From Cupriavidus sp. (GTDB taxonomy: Bacteria > Pseudomonadota > Gammaproteobacteria > Burkholderiales > Burkholderiaceae), in assembly GCA_013362725.1 (NCBI GenBank), contig JABFVP010000335.1:1-5113 (forward strand): DNA of 5,113 bases. The letters run 5' to 3'. Shown piece after piece: positions 1-5,113 of this stretch (position 1 is its first letter; every line of letters begins with the position of its first letter). Both the position numbers and the translations under genes were made by a program. Below the pieces are notes generated by a model, which searched no databases, had not been told where the DNA came from, and saw only the letters and a program-made list of their open reading frames with translations.

Positions 1-531
1 GCGGGCTCGACCGTGATGATCCCGCGTTCGGGCCGGCATGACCAGGACATCAGCGCCACCCTTGCCGACAGCGCCATGCTGGCGATGGAGCCGGACCTGC
101 CTGATGCGCGCCGCGTGGTGGTGCGCGCCAGCCGGCGCGATACCGTGACCTCGGTGGCGCGGCGCTATGGCGTCTCGGCGGGACAGGTGCAGTCGTGGAA
201 CAAGCTCTCCGGCACCAAGCTGGTGGCGGGGCAGAGCCTGGTGCTGATGGTGCCGGTGCGCGGCGCCGGCGCGGTGCGCGCGGCCCGTGCCGAACGCGCG
301 GACCGGGCCGAGCGGGCCGAACGTACCGAGCATGCCAGCCACAAGGAGCCGGCGGGCAAGGGCGGCAAGGGCGCCAAGGTGGTGCGGGTCTCCGCCAAGG
401 GCAAGGGCGAAGCGCGTCAGCGTGTGGTGGTCGAGGCCTCGCCGCGACGCGCGGCCAAGACGCCGGCAGTCGCCAAGGTGTCGGCAAAGACTGCTACCAA
501 GACCAGCGCGAAGGGAGTCAAGGCGCGCTGA
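1..531 (+). CDS. mltD: LysM-domain cell-wall protein, probably membrane-bound lytic murein transglycosylase D (3' part only)
   Basis: The reading frame enters from the left edge and stops at TGA 529-531, giving 176 visible residues. The GTG at 13 is internal, not a start. The first residues (AGSTVMIPR) match the closing strand of one LysM repeat. A second LysM repeat follows at residues 39-84 (bases 115-252), with the typical DTVTSVARRYGVS, a WN pair and a closing GTKLVAGQSLVLMVP. LysM modules bind the N-acetylglucosamine of peptidoglycan. Several of them after a lytic transglycosylase (SLT) domain is the known layout of MltD, which cleaves glycan strands in the periplasm. The SLT domain would lie upstream and is not visible, so the MltD name rests on the LysM style and on my recollection of related genomes. 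Residues 86-176 form a basic, low-complexity tail of Ala, Lys, Arg and Gly, which is not a usual MltD part. It could instead be another LysM protein such as an NlpD-like factor. A strong terminator follows 30 bp after the stop. Confidence 0.72.
   Translation, partial: AGSTVMIPRSGRHDQDISATLADSAMLAMEPDLPDARRVVVRASRRDTVTSVARRYGVSAGQVQSWNKLSGTKLVAGQSLVLMVPVRGAGAVRAARAERADRAERAERTEHASHKEPAGKGGKGAKVVRVSAKGKGEARQRVVVEASPRRAAKTPAVAKVSAKTATKTSAKGVKAR
286..330 (+). repeat. Five 9-bp in-frame tandem units encoding an Arg-Ala-Glu tripeptide repeat
   Basis: Codons 96-110 of the LysM protein read R-A-E, R-A-D, R-A-E, R-A-E, R-T-E. The DNA units follow the pattern CGN-GCC-GAR with a few substitutions. The run is strongly charged, with alternating plus and minus residues, and should form a helix or extended linker between the last LysM domain and the Lys-rich end. 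Such short units can expand or contract by slippage, so length may vary between strains. Confidence 0.75.
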
Positions 532-561
532 CATGACCGTCGCCGCGCGACGCCGGGACAG

Positions 562-597
562 AAAAAAGGGGCGATGCCGTCGGCACGCCCCTTTTTT
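562..597 (+). terminator. Strong intrinsic terminator after the LysM gene
   Basis: Six A residues and GGGGCG (562-573) pair perfectly with CGCCCC and six T residues (586-597). Inside, after one unpaired A, TGCC (575-578) pairs with GGCA (582-585) around a three-base loop. This GC-rich stem followed by a T run is the standard Rho-independent signal, 30 bp after the stop codon at 531. Because the A tract mirrors the T tract, it could also end transcription from the other strand. It separates the LysM gene from prpE. Confidence 0.93.
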
Positions 598-635
598 CAT
601 GTGCCGGCGCCGCCCCGTGCGGCAGCGCGCGGAAA

Positions 636-664
636 CCGTGGCCACGGGTGCCCGGGCCGGTGGC
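636..664. promoter_or_regulatory. Cluster of GC-rich palindromes in the prpE leader, possible regulator site
   Basis: CCGTGGCCACGG at 636-647 is a perfect 12-bp palindrome and GCCCGGGC at 650-657 a perfect 8-bp one. GCCAC (641-645) can also pair with GTGGC (660-664). They sit between the terminator and the prpE start, where a regulator would bind. Short palindromes arise by chance in GC-rich DNA, so the regulatory reading is only a suggestion and no regulator can be named. Confidence 0.3.
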
Positions 665-677
665 AAACTACGGGCAT
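661..677 (+). promoter_or_regulatory. Weak sigma54-like -24/-12 element upstream of prpE
   Basis: TGGCA at 661-665 and GGCAT at 673-677 place the key GG (662-663) and GC (674-675) dinucleotides exactly 10 bp apart, as in sigma54 promoters. The -12 half lacks the usual TT before GC and the -24 half lacks CG after TGGCA. A start would fall near 687, leaving a leader of about 24 bases. Propionate genes in enteric bacteria are driven by sigma54 with PrpR, which makes the match interesting, but no PrpR gene is visible. I see no convincing sigma70 promoter in this gap either. Confidence 0.2.
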
Positions 678-697
678 ACCACAACGACCGCAGACGC

Positions 698-704
698 GGA
701 GGAG
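698..704 (+). promoter_or_regulatory. Ribosome binding site of prpE
   Basis: GGAGGAG lies six bases before the ATG at 711, close to ideal spacing. It decides the start: the same frame is open from an upstream ATG at 648, but that codon has no such site and would add 21 residues unlike the family N-terminus. Confidence 0.9.
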
Positions 705-710
705 ACAGAC

Positions 711-2603
711 ATGACGGCAAGCCATGCCGTGCATGCCCGTTCGCTGGCCGACCCCGAGGGGTTCTGGGCCGAACAGGCGGCACGCATCGACTGGGAAACC
801 CCGTTCCGCCAGGTACTCGACAACAGCCGCGCACCCTTCACGCGCTGGTTCGTCGGCGGGCGCACCAACCTGTGCCACAACGCGGTCGACCGCCACCTGG
901 CGGCCCGCGCCGGCCAGCCGGCGCTGCACTGGGTCTCGACCGAGACCGACCAGGCCCGCAGCTTCACCTATGCCGAGCTGCACGACGAGGTCAGCCGCAT
1001 GGCGGCGACCCTTCAAGGGCTCGGCATGCAGCGGGGCGACCGCGTGCTGATCTACATGCCGATGATCCCGGAAGCCGCCTTCGCGATGCTGGCGTGCGCG
1101 CGCATCGGCGCGATCCATTCGGTGGTGTTCGGCGGCTTCGCCTCGGTCAGCCTGGCCGCGCGCATCGACGATGCCCGGCCGCGGGTGGTGGTCAGCGCCG
1201 ACGCCGGTTCGCGCGCGGGCAAGGTGGTGCCCTACAAGCCGCTGCTGGACGAGGCCATCCGGCTGTCTTCGCACCAGCCCGAGAAGGTGTTGCTGGTGGA
1301 CCGTCAGCTGGCGGACATGCCCCGCATCGCGGGCCGCGACGAAGACTACGCGGCATGGCGCGAGCGCGTGGCCGGCGTGCAGGTGCCGTGCGTGTGGCTG
1401 GAGTCGGGCGAACCGTCCTATGTGCTCTACACCTCCGGGACCACCGGCAAGCCCAAGGGCGTACAGCGCGATACCGGCGGCTATGCGGTGGCGCTGGCCA
1501 CGTCGATGGAATACATCTTCTGCGGCAAGGCCGGCGACACCATGTTCACCGCGTCGGACATCGGCTGGGTGGTGGGGCACAGCTATATCGTCTATGGCCC
1601 GCTGCTGGCCGGCATGGCCACGCTGATGTACGAGGGCACGCCGATCCGGCCCGATGGCGGCATCCTGTGGCGGCTGGTCGAGCAATACCGGGTCAACCTG
1701 ATGTTCAGCGCCCCGACCGCGATCCGCGTGCTGAAGAAGCAGGACCCCGCATGGCTCGCGCGCTACGACCTGTCGAGCCTGCGCCTGCTGTTCCTGGCCG
1801 GCGAACCGCTCGACGAGCCGACCGCGCGCTGGATCCAGGACGGCCTGGGCAAGCCGGTGGTCGACAACTACTGGCAGACCGAATCCGGCTGGCCCATCAT
1901 CGCGATCCAGCGCGGCCTCGAGGCGCTGCCGCCCAAGCTGGGCTCGCCCGGCGTGCCGGCCTACGGCTACGACCTGAAGATCGTCGACGAGAGCACCGGC
2001 GCGGAATGCGCGCCCGGGCAAAAGGGCGTGGTCGCCATCGACGGCCCGCTGCCGCCGGGATGCATGAGCACGATCTGGGGCGACGATGACCGCTTCGTGC
2101 GCACCTACTGGCAGGCGGTGCCGAACCGGCTGTGCTATTCGACCTTCGACTGGGGCGTGCGCGATGCCGATGGCTACGTCTTTATCCTGGGTCGCACCGA
2201 CGACGTGATCAACGTCGCCGGCCACCGGCTCGGCACGCGCGAGATCGAGGAAAGCCTGTCGTCCAGCGCCGCCGTGGCCGAGGTCGCCGTGGTGGGGGTG
2301 CAGGACGCGCTGAAGGGACAGGTGGCGATGGCGTTCTGCATCGCCCGCGATCCGGCGCGCACGGCCACGCCGCAGGCGCGGCTGGCGCTGGAGGGCGAGC
2401 TGATGAAGACGGTCGAGCAGCAACTGGGCGCGGTGGCGCGTCCGGCGCGCGTGTTGTTCGTCAATGCGCTGCCGAAGACGCGTTCCGGCAAGCTGCTGCG
2501 GCGCGCGATGCAGGCCGTGGCCGAGGGCCGCGACCCGGGCGACCTGACCACGATCGAAGATCCGGGCGCGCTGGAACAGCTGCAGGCCGCGTTGAAGGGC
2601 TAG
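711..2603 (+). CDS. prpE: Propionate--CoA ligase (propionyl-CoA synthetase)
   Basis: This AMP-forming cytoplasmic enzyme converts propionate, ATP and CoA to propionyl-CoA, AMP and diphosphate, feeding the 2-methylcitrate cycle or odd-chain polyhydroxyalkanoate synthesis. The protein has 630 residues, matching the PrpE family (about 628-630). In order: an ACAS-type N-terminal segment (DPEGFW near 14-19); the ATP-binding loop YTSGTTGKPKG at 240-250; DIGW at 283-286; NYWQTESG at 386-393; the hinge-side block D480, R495 and R506 (FDWG, GR, GHRLGT); and the C-terminal SGK with the catalytic Lys594, the usual site of reversible acetylation. At the acyl pocket, acetyl-CoA synthetase has Val before GEP; here it is Ala363 (FLAGEP). 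The smaller side chain fits propionate, while Trp388 is kept, arguing against long-chain acids. The start is fixed by the RBS at 698. No prpB, prpC or prpD flanks the gene, so it stands apart from a methylcitrate operon. A broad short-chain acyl-CoA synthetase is the main alternative. Confidence 0.93.
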   Translation: MTASHAVHARSLADPEGFWAEQAARIDWETPFRQVLDNSRAPFTRWFVGGRTNLCHNAVDRHLAARAGQPALHWVSTETDQARSFTYAELHDEVSRMAATLQGLGMQRGDRVLIYMPMIPEAAFAMLACARIGAIHSVVFGGFASVSLAARIDDARPRVVVSADAGSRAGKVVPYKPLLDEAIRLSSHQPEKVLLVDRQLADMPRIAGRDEDYAAWRERVAGVQVPCVWLESGEPSYVLYTSGTTGKPKGVQRDTGGYAVALATSMEYIFCGKAGDTMFTASDIGWVVGHSYIVYGPLLAGMATLMYEGTPIRPDGGILWRLVEQYRVNLMFSAPTAIRVLKKQDPAWLARYDLSSLRLLFLAGEPLDEPTARWIQDGLGKPVVDNYWQTESGWPIIAIQRGLEALPPKLGSPGVPAYGYDLKIVDESTGAECAPGQKGVVAIDGPLPPGCMSTIWGDDDRFVRTYWQAVPNRLCYSTFDWGVRDADGYVFILGRTDDVINVAGHRLGTREIEESLSSSAAVAEVAVVGVQDALKGQVAMAFCIARDPARTATPQARLALEGELMKTVEQQLGAVARPARVLFVNALPKTRSGKLLRRAMQAVAEGRDPGDLTTIEDPGALEQLQAALKG

Positions 2604-2637
2604 CGGGGCGGCGCGGCGGGAAGCGCGGCAGGGAGGG

Positions 2638-2667
2638 GCGGTGTCGGTGTCGCAGACGGCACACCGC
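2638..2667 (+). terminator. Hairpin after prpE, possible weak or Rho-assisted terminator
   Basis: GCGGTGT (2638-2644) pairs with ACACCGC (2661-2667), a perfect 7-bp stem. A smaller GTC/GAC stem (2649-2651 with 2655-2657) can form inside. It lies about 35 bp after the prpE stop and just before the next promoter, the right place for a terminator. There is no T run after it, so it is not a standard intrinsic terminator. It may only stabilise the 3' end of the message. Confidence 0.3.
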
Positions 2668-2676
2668 ATCGCCGCC

Positions 2677-2705
2677 TTGCCATCGGTCGTGATGCGGGCT
2701 AATAT
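2677..2705 (+). promoter_or_regulatory. Sigma70 promoter for the fusion monooxygenase gene
   Basis: TTGCCA at 2677-2682 matches the -35 consensus at five of six positions. After exactly 17 bp comes TAATAT at 2700-2705, matching the -10 consensus at four of six including the first TA and last T. It is the AT-rich stretch of an otherwise GC-rich region. Transcription would start near 2711-2713, leaving a leader of about 90 bases. A second -10-like box, TAAAAT at 2714-2719, lacks a well-placed -35. Confidence 0.6.
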
Positions 2706-2738
2706 TTGAAGCATAAAATATTTAATCTTGATCTAGAT
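2700..2738. promoter_or_regulatory. AT-rich palindromic operator region over the predicted transcription start
   Basis: AATATTT occurs twice, at 2701-2707 and 2717-2723, 16 bp apart start to start. The second copy is the core of the imperfect palindrome ATAAAATATTTAAT (2713-2726; 12 of 14 positions symmetric). A further perfect palindrome, ATCTAGAT, lies at 2731-2738. They cover the -10 box and first transcribed bases, where a bound repressor would block polymerase. Genes for aromatic-CoA breakdown are often controlled by MarR- or TetR-type repressors that release DNA on binding the CoA thioester, which would fit. No regulator gene is visible, so its family is a guess. Confidence 0.42.
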
Positions 2739-2791
2739 GGCGGTGTAGTCCGGGTCGGTGCGAGATATGCGGCGCGCCCGGCACAGCCGGC

Positions 2792-2797
2792 AGGAGG
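2792..2797 (+). promoter_or_regulatory. Ribosome binding site of the fusion monooxygenase gene
   Basis: AGGAGG, the full anti-16S core, lies six bases before the ATG at 2804 and fixes that start. Just upstream, CCGGC (2778-2782) and GCCGG (2786-2790) can form a short hairpin around ACA that leaves the site itself unpaired. Confidence 0.92.
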
Positions 2798-2803
2798 CAA
2801 CAG

Positions 2804-5113
2804 ATGCGCGTGCTTTGTATTGGCGGGGGACCCGCCGGCCTGTACTTCGGCCTGCTGATGAAACTGCAGGATCCGGCCAACGACGTCATCGTGGTCGAGC
2901 GCAACCGGCCCTACGATACCTTCGGCTGGGGCGTGGTGTTCTCCGACGCCACCATGGACAACCTGAAGCAAGCCGATCCGGCCAGCGCCAGCGAGATCAA
3001 TGCCGCCTTCAACCACTGGGACGACATCGACATCCATATCGGCGGCCGCACCATTCGCTCCGGCGGCCATGGCTTTATCGGCATCGGCCGCAAGCGCCTG
3101 CTCAACATCCTGCAGGCGCGCTGCGAAGCGCTCGGGGTGAAGCTGGTGTTTGAGACCGATGTGTCCGACGACCAGGCGCTGGCAATGCAGTACCAGGCCG
3201 ACCTGGTGATTGCCTCGGACGGCCTGAACAGCCGCATCCGCACCCGCTATGCCGACACCTTCCGGCCGGATATCGATACGCGCCAGTGTCGCTTTGTCTG
3301 GCTCGGCACGCACAAGCTGTTCGATGCCTTCACCTTTGCCTTCGAGAAGACCGAGCATGGCTGGTTCCAGGCGCATGCCTACCGCTTCGACGACAACACC
3401 TCGACCTTTATCGTCGAGACCCCGGAAGCGGTCTGGCGCGCCGCCGGCATCGAGCAGATGAGCCAGGAAGAGGGCGTGGCGTATTGCGAGAAGCTGTTCG
3501 CGCGCTACCTCGACGGCAACAAGCTGATCAGCAACGCGGCGCACCTGCGCGGCTCGGCGATCTGGATCCGCTTCCCGCGCGTGATCTGCCGGCAATGGGT
3601 GCACTGGAACACCTTGCCCGACGGCCGGCGCGTGCCGGTGGTGCTGATGGGCGATGCCGCGCACACCGCGCATTTCTCGATCGGCTCGGGTACCAAGCTG
3701 GCGCTCGAGGATGCCATCGACCTGGCCGAAGAGGTCCGTGGCAGCGGCCACGATGGCCTGCCCGATGCGCTGTCGCGGTATGAAGCCACGCGCGGCGTGG
3801 AGGTGCTGAAGATCCAGAACGCGGCGCGCAACTCGACCGAGTGGTTCGAGAACGTCGAGCGCTATGCCGGCAGCCTGCCGCCGGAGCAGTTCGCGTATTC
3901 GCTGCTGACACGCTCGCAACGGATCTCGCATGAAAACCTGCGCGTGCGCGATGCCGGCTATGTCGCGCAGTTCGAGCACTGGCTGGCGCAGCACGCCGGG
4001 GTGCCGGCCGACAGCCTGAAGCTGCAGGCGCACCAGCCGCTGCCGCCGATGTTCACGCCGTTCCGGCTGCGCGGCGTCACGCTGAAGAATCGCGTGGTGG
4101 TGTCGCCGATGGCGATGTATTCCTGCACCGATGGCGTGCCGGGCGACTTCCACCTGGTCCACCTCGGCTCGCGCGCGCTCGGCGGCGCCGGCATGGTGGT
4201 GGCGGAGATGACCTGCGTCTCGCCCGACGCCCGCATCACGCCGGGCTGCCCGGGCCTGTGGAACGACGCGCAGCGCGACGCCTGGAAGCGCATCGTCGAT
4301 TTCGTGCACGTCAACAGCGATGCACGCATCGCCATGCAGATCGGCCACGCGGGCCGCAAGGGCTCGACCCAGCTCGGCTGGGAGGCGATGGACCACCCGC
4401 TGCCGCAGGGCAACTGGCCGGTGATCTCGGCGTCGCCGTTGCCTTATCTGCCGGGGGAATCGCAGACCCCGCGCGAGATGACGCGCGCCGACATGGAGCG
4501 TGTGCGCGATGATTTCGTCGCCAGCGCGCGGCGCGCGGCAGAGGCCGGCTTCGACTGGCTCGAGCTGCACTGCGCGCACGGCTATTTGCTGTCGAGCTTT
4601 ATCTCGCCGCTGACCAATACGCGCGATGACGAATACGGCGGTTCGCTGGCCGCGCGGCTGCGCTATCCGCTCGAGGTGTTTGCCGCGGTGCGCACGGTGT
4701 GGCCGCAGGACAAGCCGATGTCGGTGCGCATTTCCGCGCATGACTGGGTCGAGGGCGGCATCACGCCCGATGACGCAGTCGAGATCGCGCGCGCGTTCAA
4801 GGCCGCGGGTGCCGACATGATCGACTGCTCGTCGGGCCAGGTCAGCCCGGACCAAGCGCCGGTCTACGGCCGCATGTACCAGACCCCGTTCGCCGACCGC
4901 ATCCGCAACGAGGCCGGCATCGCCACCATCGCGGTCGGCGCGATCTTCGAGGCGGACCACGTCGACTCGATCATCGCCGCCGGCCGTGCCGACCTGTGCG
5001 CGATCGCGCGGCCGCACCTGGCCAACCCGGCCTGGACGCTGCAGGAAGCGGCGCGCATCGGCTATCGCGACATCGCCTGGCCCAAGCAATACCTGGCGGG
5101 CAAGCGGCAGCTG
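2804..5113 (+). CDS. Bifunctional aromatic acyl-CoA monooxygenase / Old Yellow Enzyme-type reductase (salicylyl-CoA 5-hydroxylase or anthraniloyl-CoA monooxygenase family), 3' end missing
   Basis: The frame runs 770 codons from ATG 2804 to the edge without a stop; the family is slightly longer, so few residues should be missing. Residues 1 to about 400 are a class A FAD monooxygenase: GGGPAG near the N-terminus binds the FAD ADP part, D139-G140 is the DG motif, and G283-D284 with AAHTAHFSIGSGTKLALEDA is the GD motif. A short linker near 398-415 leads to an Old Yellow Enzyme domain like Bacillus YqjM: SPMAMYS (434-440), HAGRKGS (515-521), the substrate pair H589 and H592 followed by Y594, then DEYGGS. 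Q512, R642, G712 and R736 sit at FMN-contact positions. In Azoarcus evansii such a fusion hydroxylates 2-aminobenzoyl-CoA at C5 with O2 and NAD(P)H, then reduces the ring, giving a non-aromatic CoA ester in the cytoplasm. Databases often label relatives salicylyl-CoA 5-hydroxylase/oxidoreductase; sequence alone does not settle the substrate. It has its own promoter and probable operator and likely opens an operon. Confidence 0.92.
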   Translation, partial: MRVLCIGGGPAGLYFGLLMKLQDPANDVIVVERNRPYDTFGWGVVFSDATMDNLKQADPASASEINAAFNHWDDIDIHIGGRTIRSGGHGFIGIGRKRLLNILQARCEALGVKLVFETDVSDDQALAMQYQADLVIASDGLNSRIRTRYADTFRPDIDTRQCRFVWLGTHKLFDAFTFAFEKTEHGWFQAHAYRFDDNTSTFIVETPEAVWRAAGIEQMSQEEGVAYCEKLFARYLDGNKLISNAAHLRGSAIWIRFPRVICRQWVHWNTLPDGRRVPVVLMGDAAHTAHFSIGSGTKLALEDAIDLAEEVRGSGHDGLPDALSRYEATRGVEVLKIQNAARNSTEWFENVERYAGSLPPEQFAYSLLTRSQRISHENLRVRDAGYVAQFEHWLAQHAGVPADSLKLQAHQPLPPMFTPFRLRGVTLKNRVVVSPMAMYSCTDGVPGDFHLVHLGSRALGGAGMVVAEMTCVSPDARITPGCPGLWNDAQRDAWKRIVDFVHVNSDARIAMQIGHAGRKGSTQLGWEAMDHPLPQGNWPVISASPLPYLPGESQTPREMTRADMERVRDDFVASARRAAEAGFDWLELHCAHGYLLSSFISPLTNTRDDEYGGSLAARLRYPLEVFAAVRTVWPQDKPMSVRISAHDWVEGGITPDDAVEIARAFKAAGADMIDCSSGQVSPDQAPVYGRMYQTPFADRIRNEAGIATIAVGAIFEADHVDSIIAAGRADLCAIARPHLANPAWTLQEAARIGYRDIAWPKQYLAGKRQL

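Noticed and set aside
637..650. A second sigma54-like match, TGG...GC
   Set aside because: The GG and GC pairs are only 8 bp apart rather than 10, which sigma54 does not tolerate.
648..710. Upstream ATG start for prpE at 648
   Set aside because: It has no ribosome binding site and would add 21 residues unlike the family. The ATG at 711 has GGAGGAG at ideal spacing and gives the usual 630-residue length.
287..2089. A 600-codon plus-strand open frame overlapping the LysM gene, terminator and prpE
   Set aside because: It reads through a strong terminator and out of frame with two recognised genes. The product is Arg/Pro/Gly-rich noise typical of off-frame GC-rich DNA.
597..2714. A 705-codon open frame on the minus strand opposite prpE
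   Set aside because: Same register effect: it mirrors prpE codon for codon, lacks recognisable motifs, and runs across the intergenic gap into the AT-rich promoter region.
2758..3153. A 131-codon plus-strand frame overlapping the start of the fusion gene
   Set aside because: It is out of frame with the FAD-binding N-terminus of the real gene and has no motif. The AGGAGG at 2792 serves the ATG at 2804.
2699..5089. A 796-codon open frame on the minus strand opposite the fusion monooxygenase gene
   Set aside because: It is in codon register with the plus-strand gene, so minus stops would need TTA, CTA or TCA codons on the plus strand, which are rare in GC-rich genes. Its product is a low-complexity mix of Arg, Ala, His and Gln with no domain, whereas the plus strand has two full enzyme domains.

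Overview
The window is GC-rich (mostly G/C at third codon positions), with dense plus-strand genes and GGAGG-type ribosome binding sites. The gene content and protein style point to a betaproteobacterium of the Burkholderiales, most likely a Cupriavidus/Ralstonia relative. That placement is my inference from protein resemblance, not from a search.

Three plus-strand genes are present, two of them cut by the window edges. Bases 1-531 hold the 3' end of a LysM-containing protein, probably the cell-wall enzyme MltD (membrane-bound lytic murein transglycosylase D). It ends in an unusual Lys/Arg/Ala-rich tail with a small tandem tripeptide repeat. A strong intrinsic terminator at 562-597 closes this unit. 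Bases 711-2603 encode a complete 630-residue acyl-CoA synthetase of the acetyl/propionyl-CoA synthetase family, best called PrpE (propionate--CoA ligase), with all core adenylation motifs and the catalytic lysine. From 2804 to the right edge runs an open frame of 770 codons with no stop. It encodes a natural two-enzyme fusion: an N-terminal FAD aromatic monooxygenase (salicylyl-CoA 5-hydroxylase type) and a C-terminal Old Yellow Enzyme-type FMN reductase (YqjM-like). This is the architecture of 2-aminobenzoyl-CoA (anthraniloyl-CoA) monooxygenase/reductase. Only the last few residues should lie outside.

The gap 532-710 holds the terminator, a cluster of palindromes and one weak sigma54-like element. 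The gap 2604-2803 is more informative. It has a hairpin after prpE, a good sigma70 promoter (TTGCCA, 17 bp, TAATAT), an AT-rich palindrome over the predicted start point that looks like a repressor operator, and an RBS at ideal spacing. The fusion gene is therefore probably transcribed on its own and under control, likely as the first gene of an aromatic-CoA degradation operon continuing rightward.

Functionally, both complete or near-complete enzymes handle CoA thioesters: PrpE activates propionate, and the fusion enzyme dearomatises an aromatic acyl-CoA. Nothing shows that they work together, and each seems to have its own transcription signals. I found no mobile element, CRISPR array, RNA gene or clear undescribed system. 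The items most worth a second look are the fusion enzyme with its operator, and the basic tail of the LysM protein.
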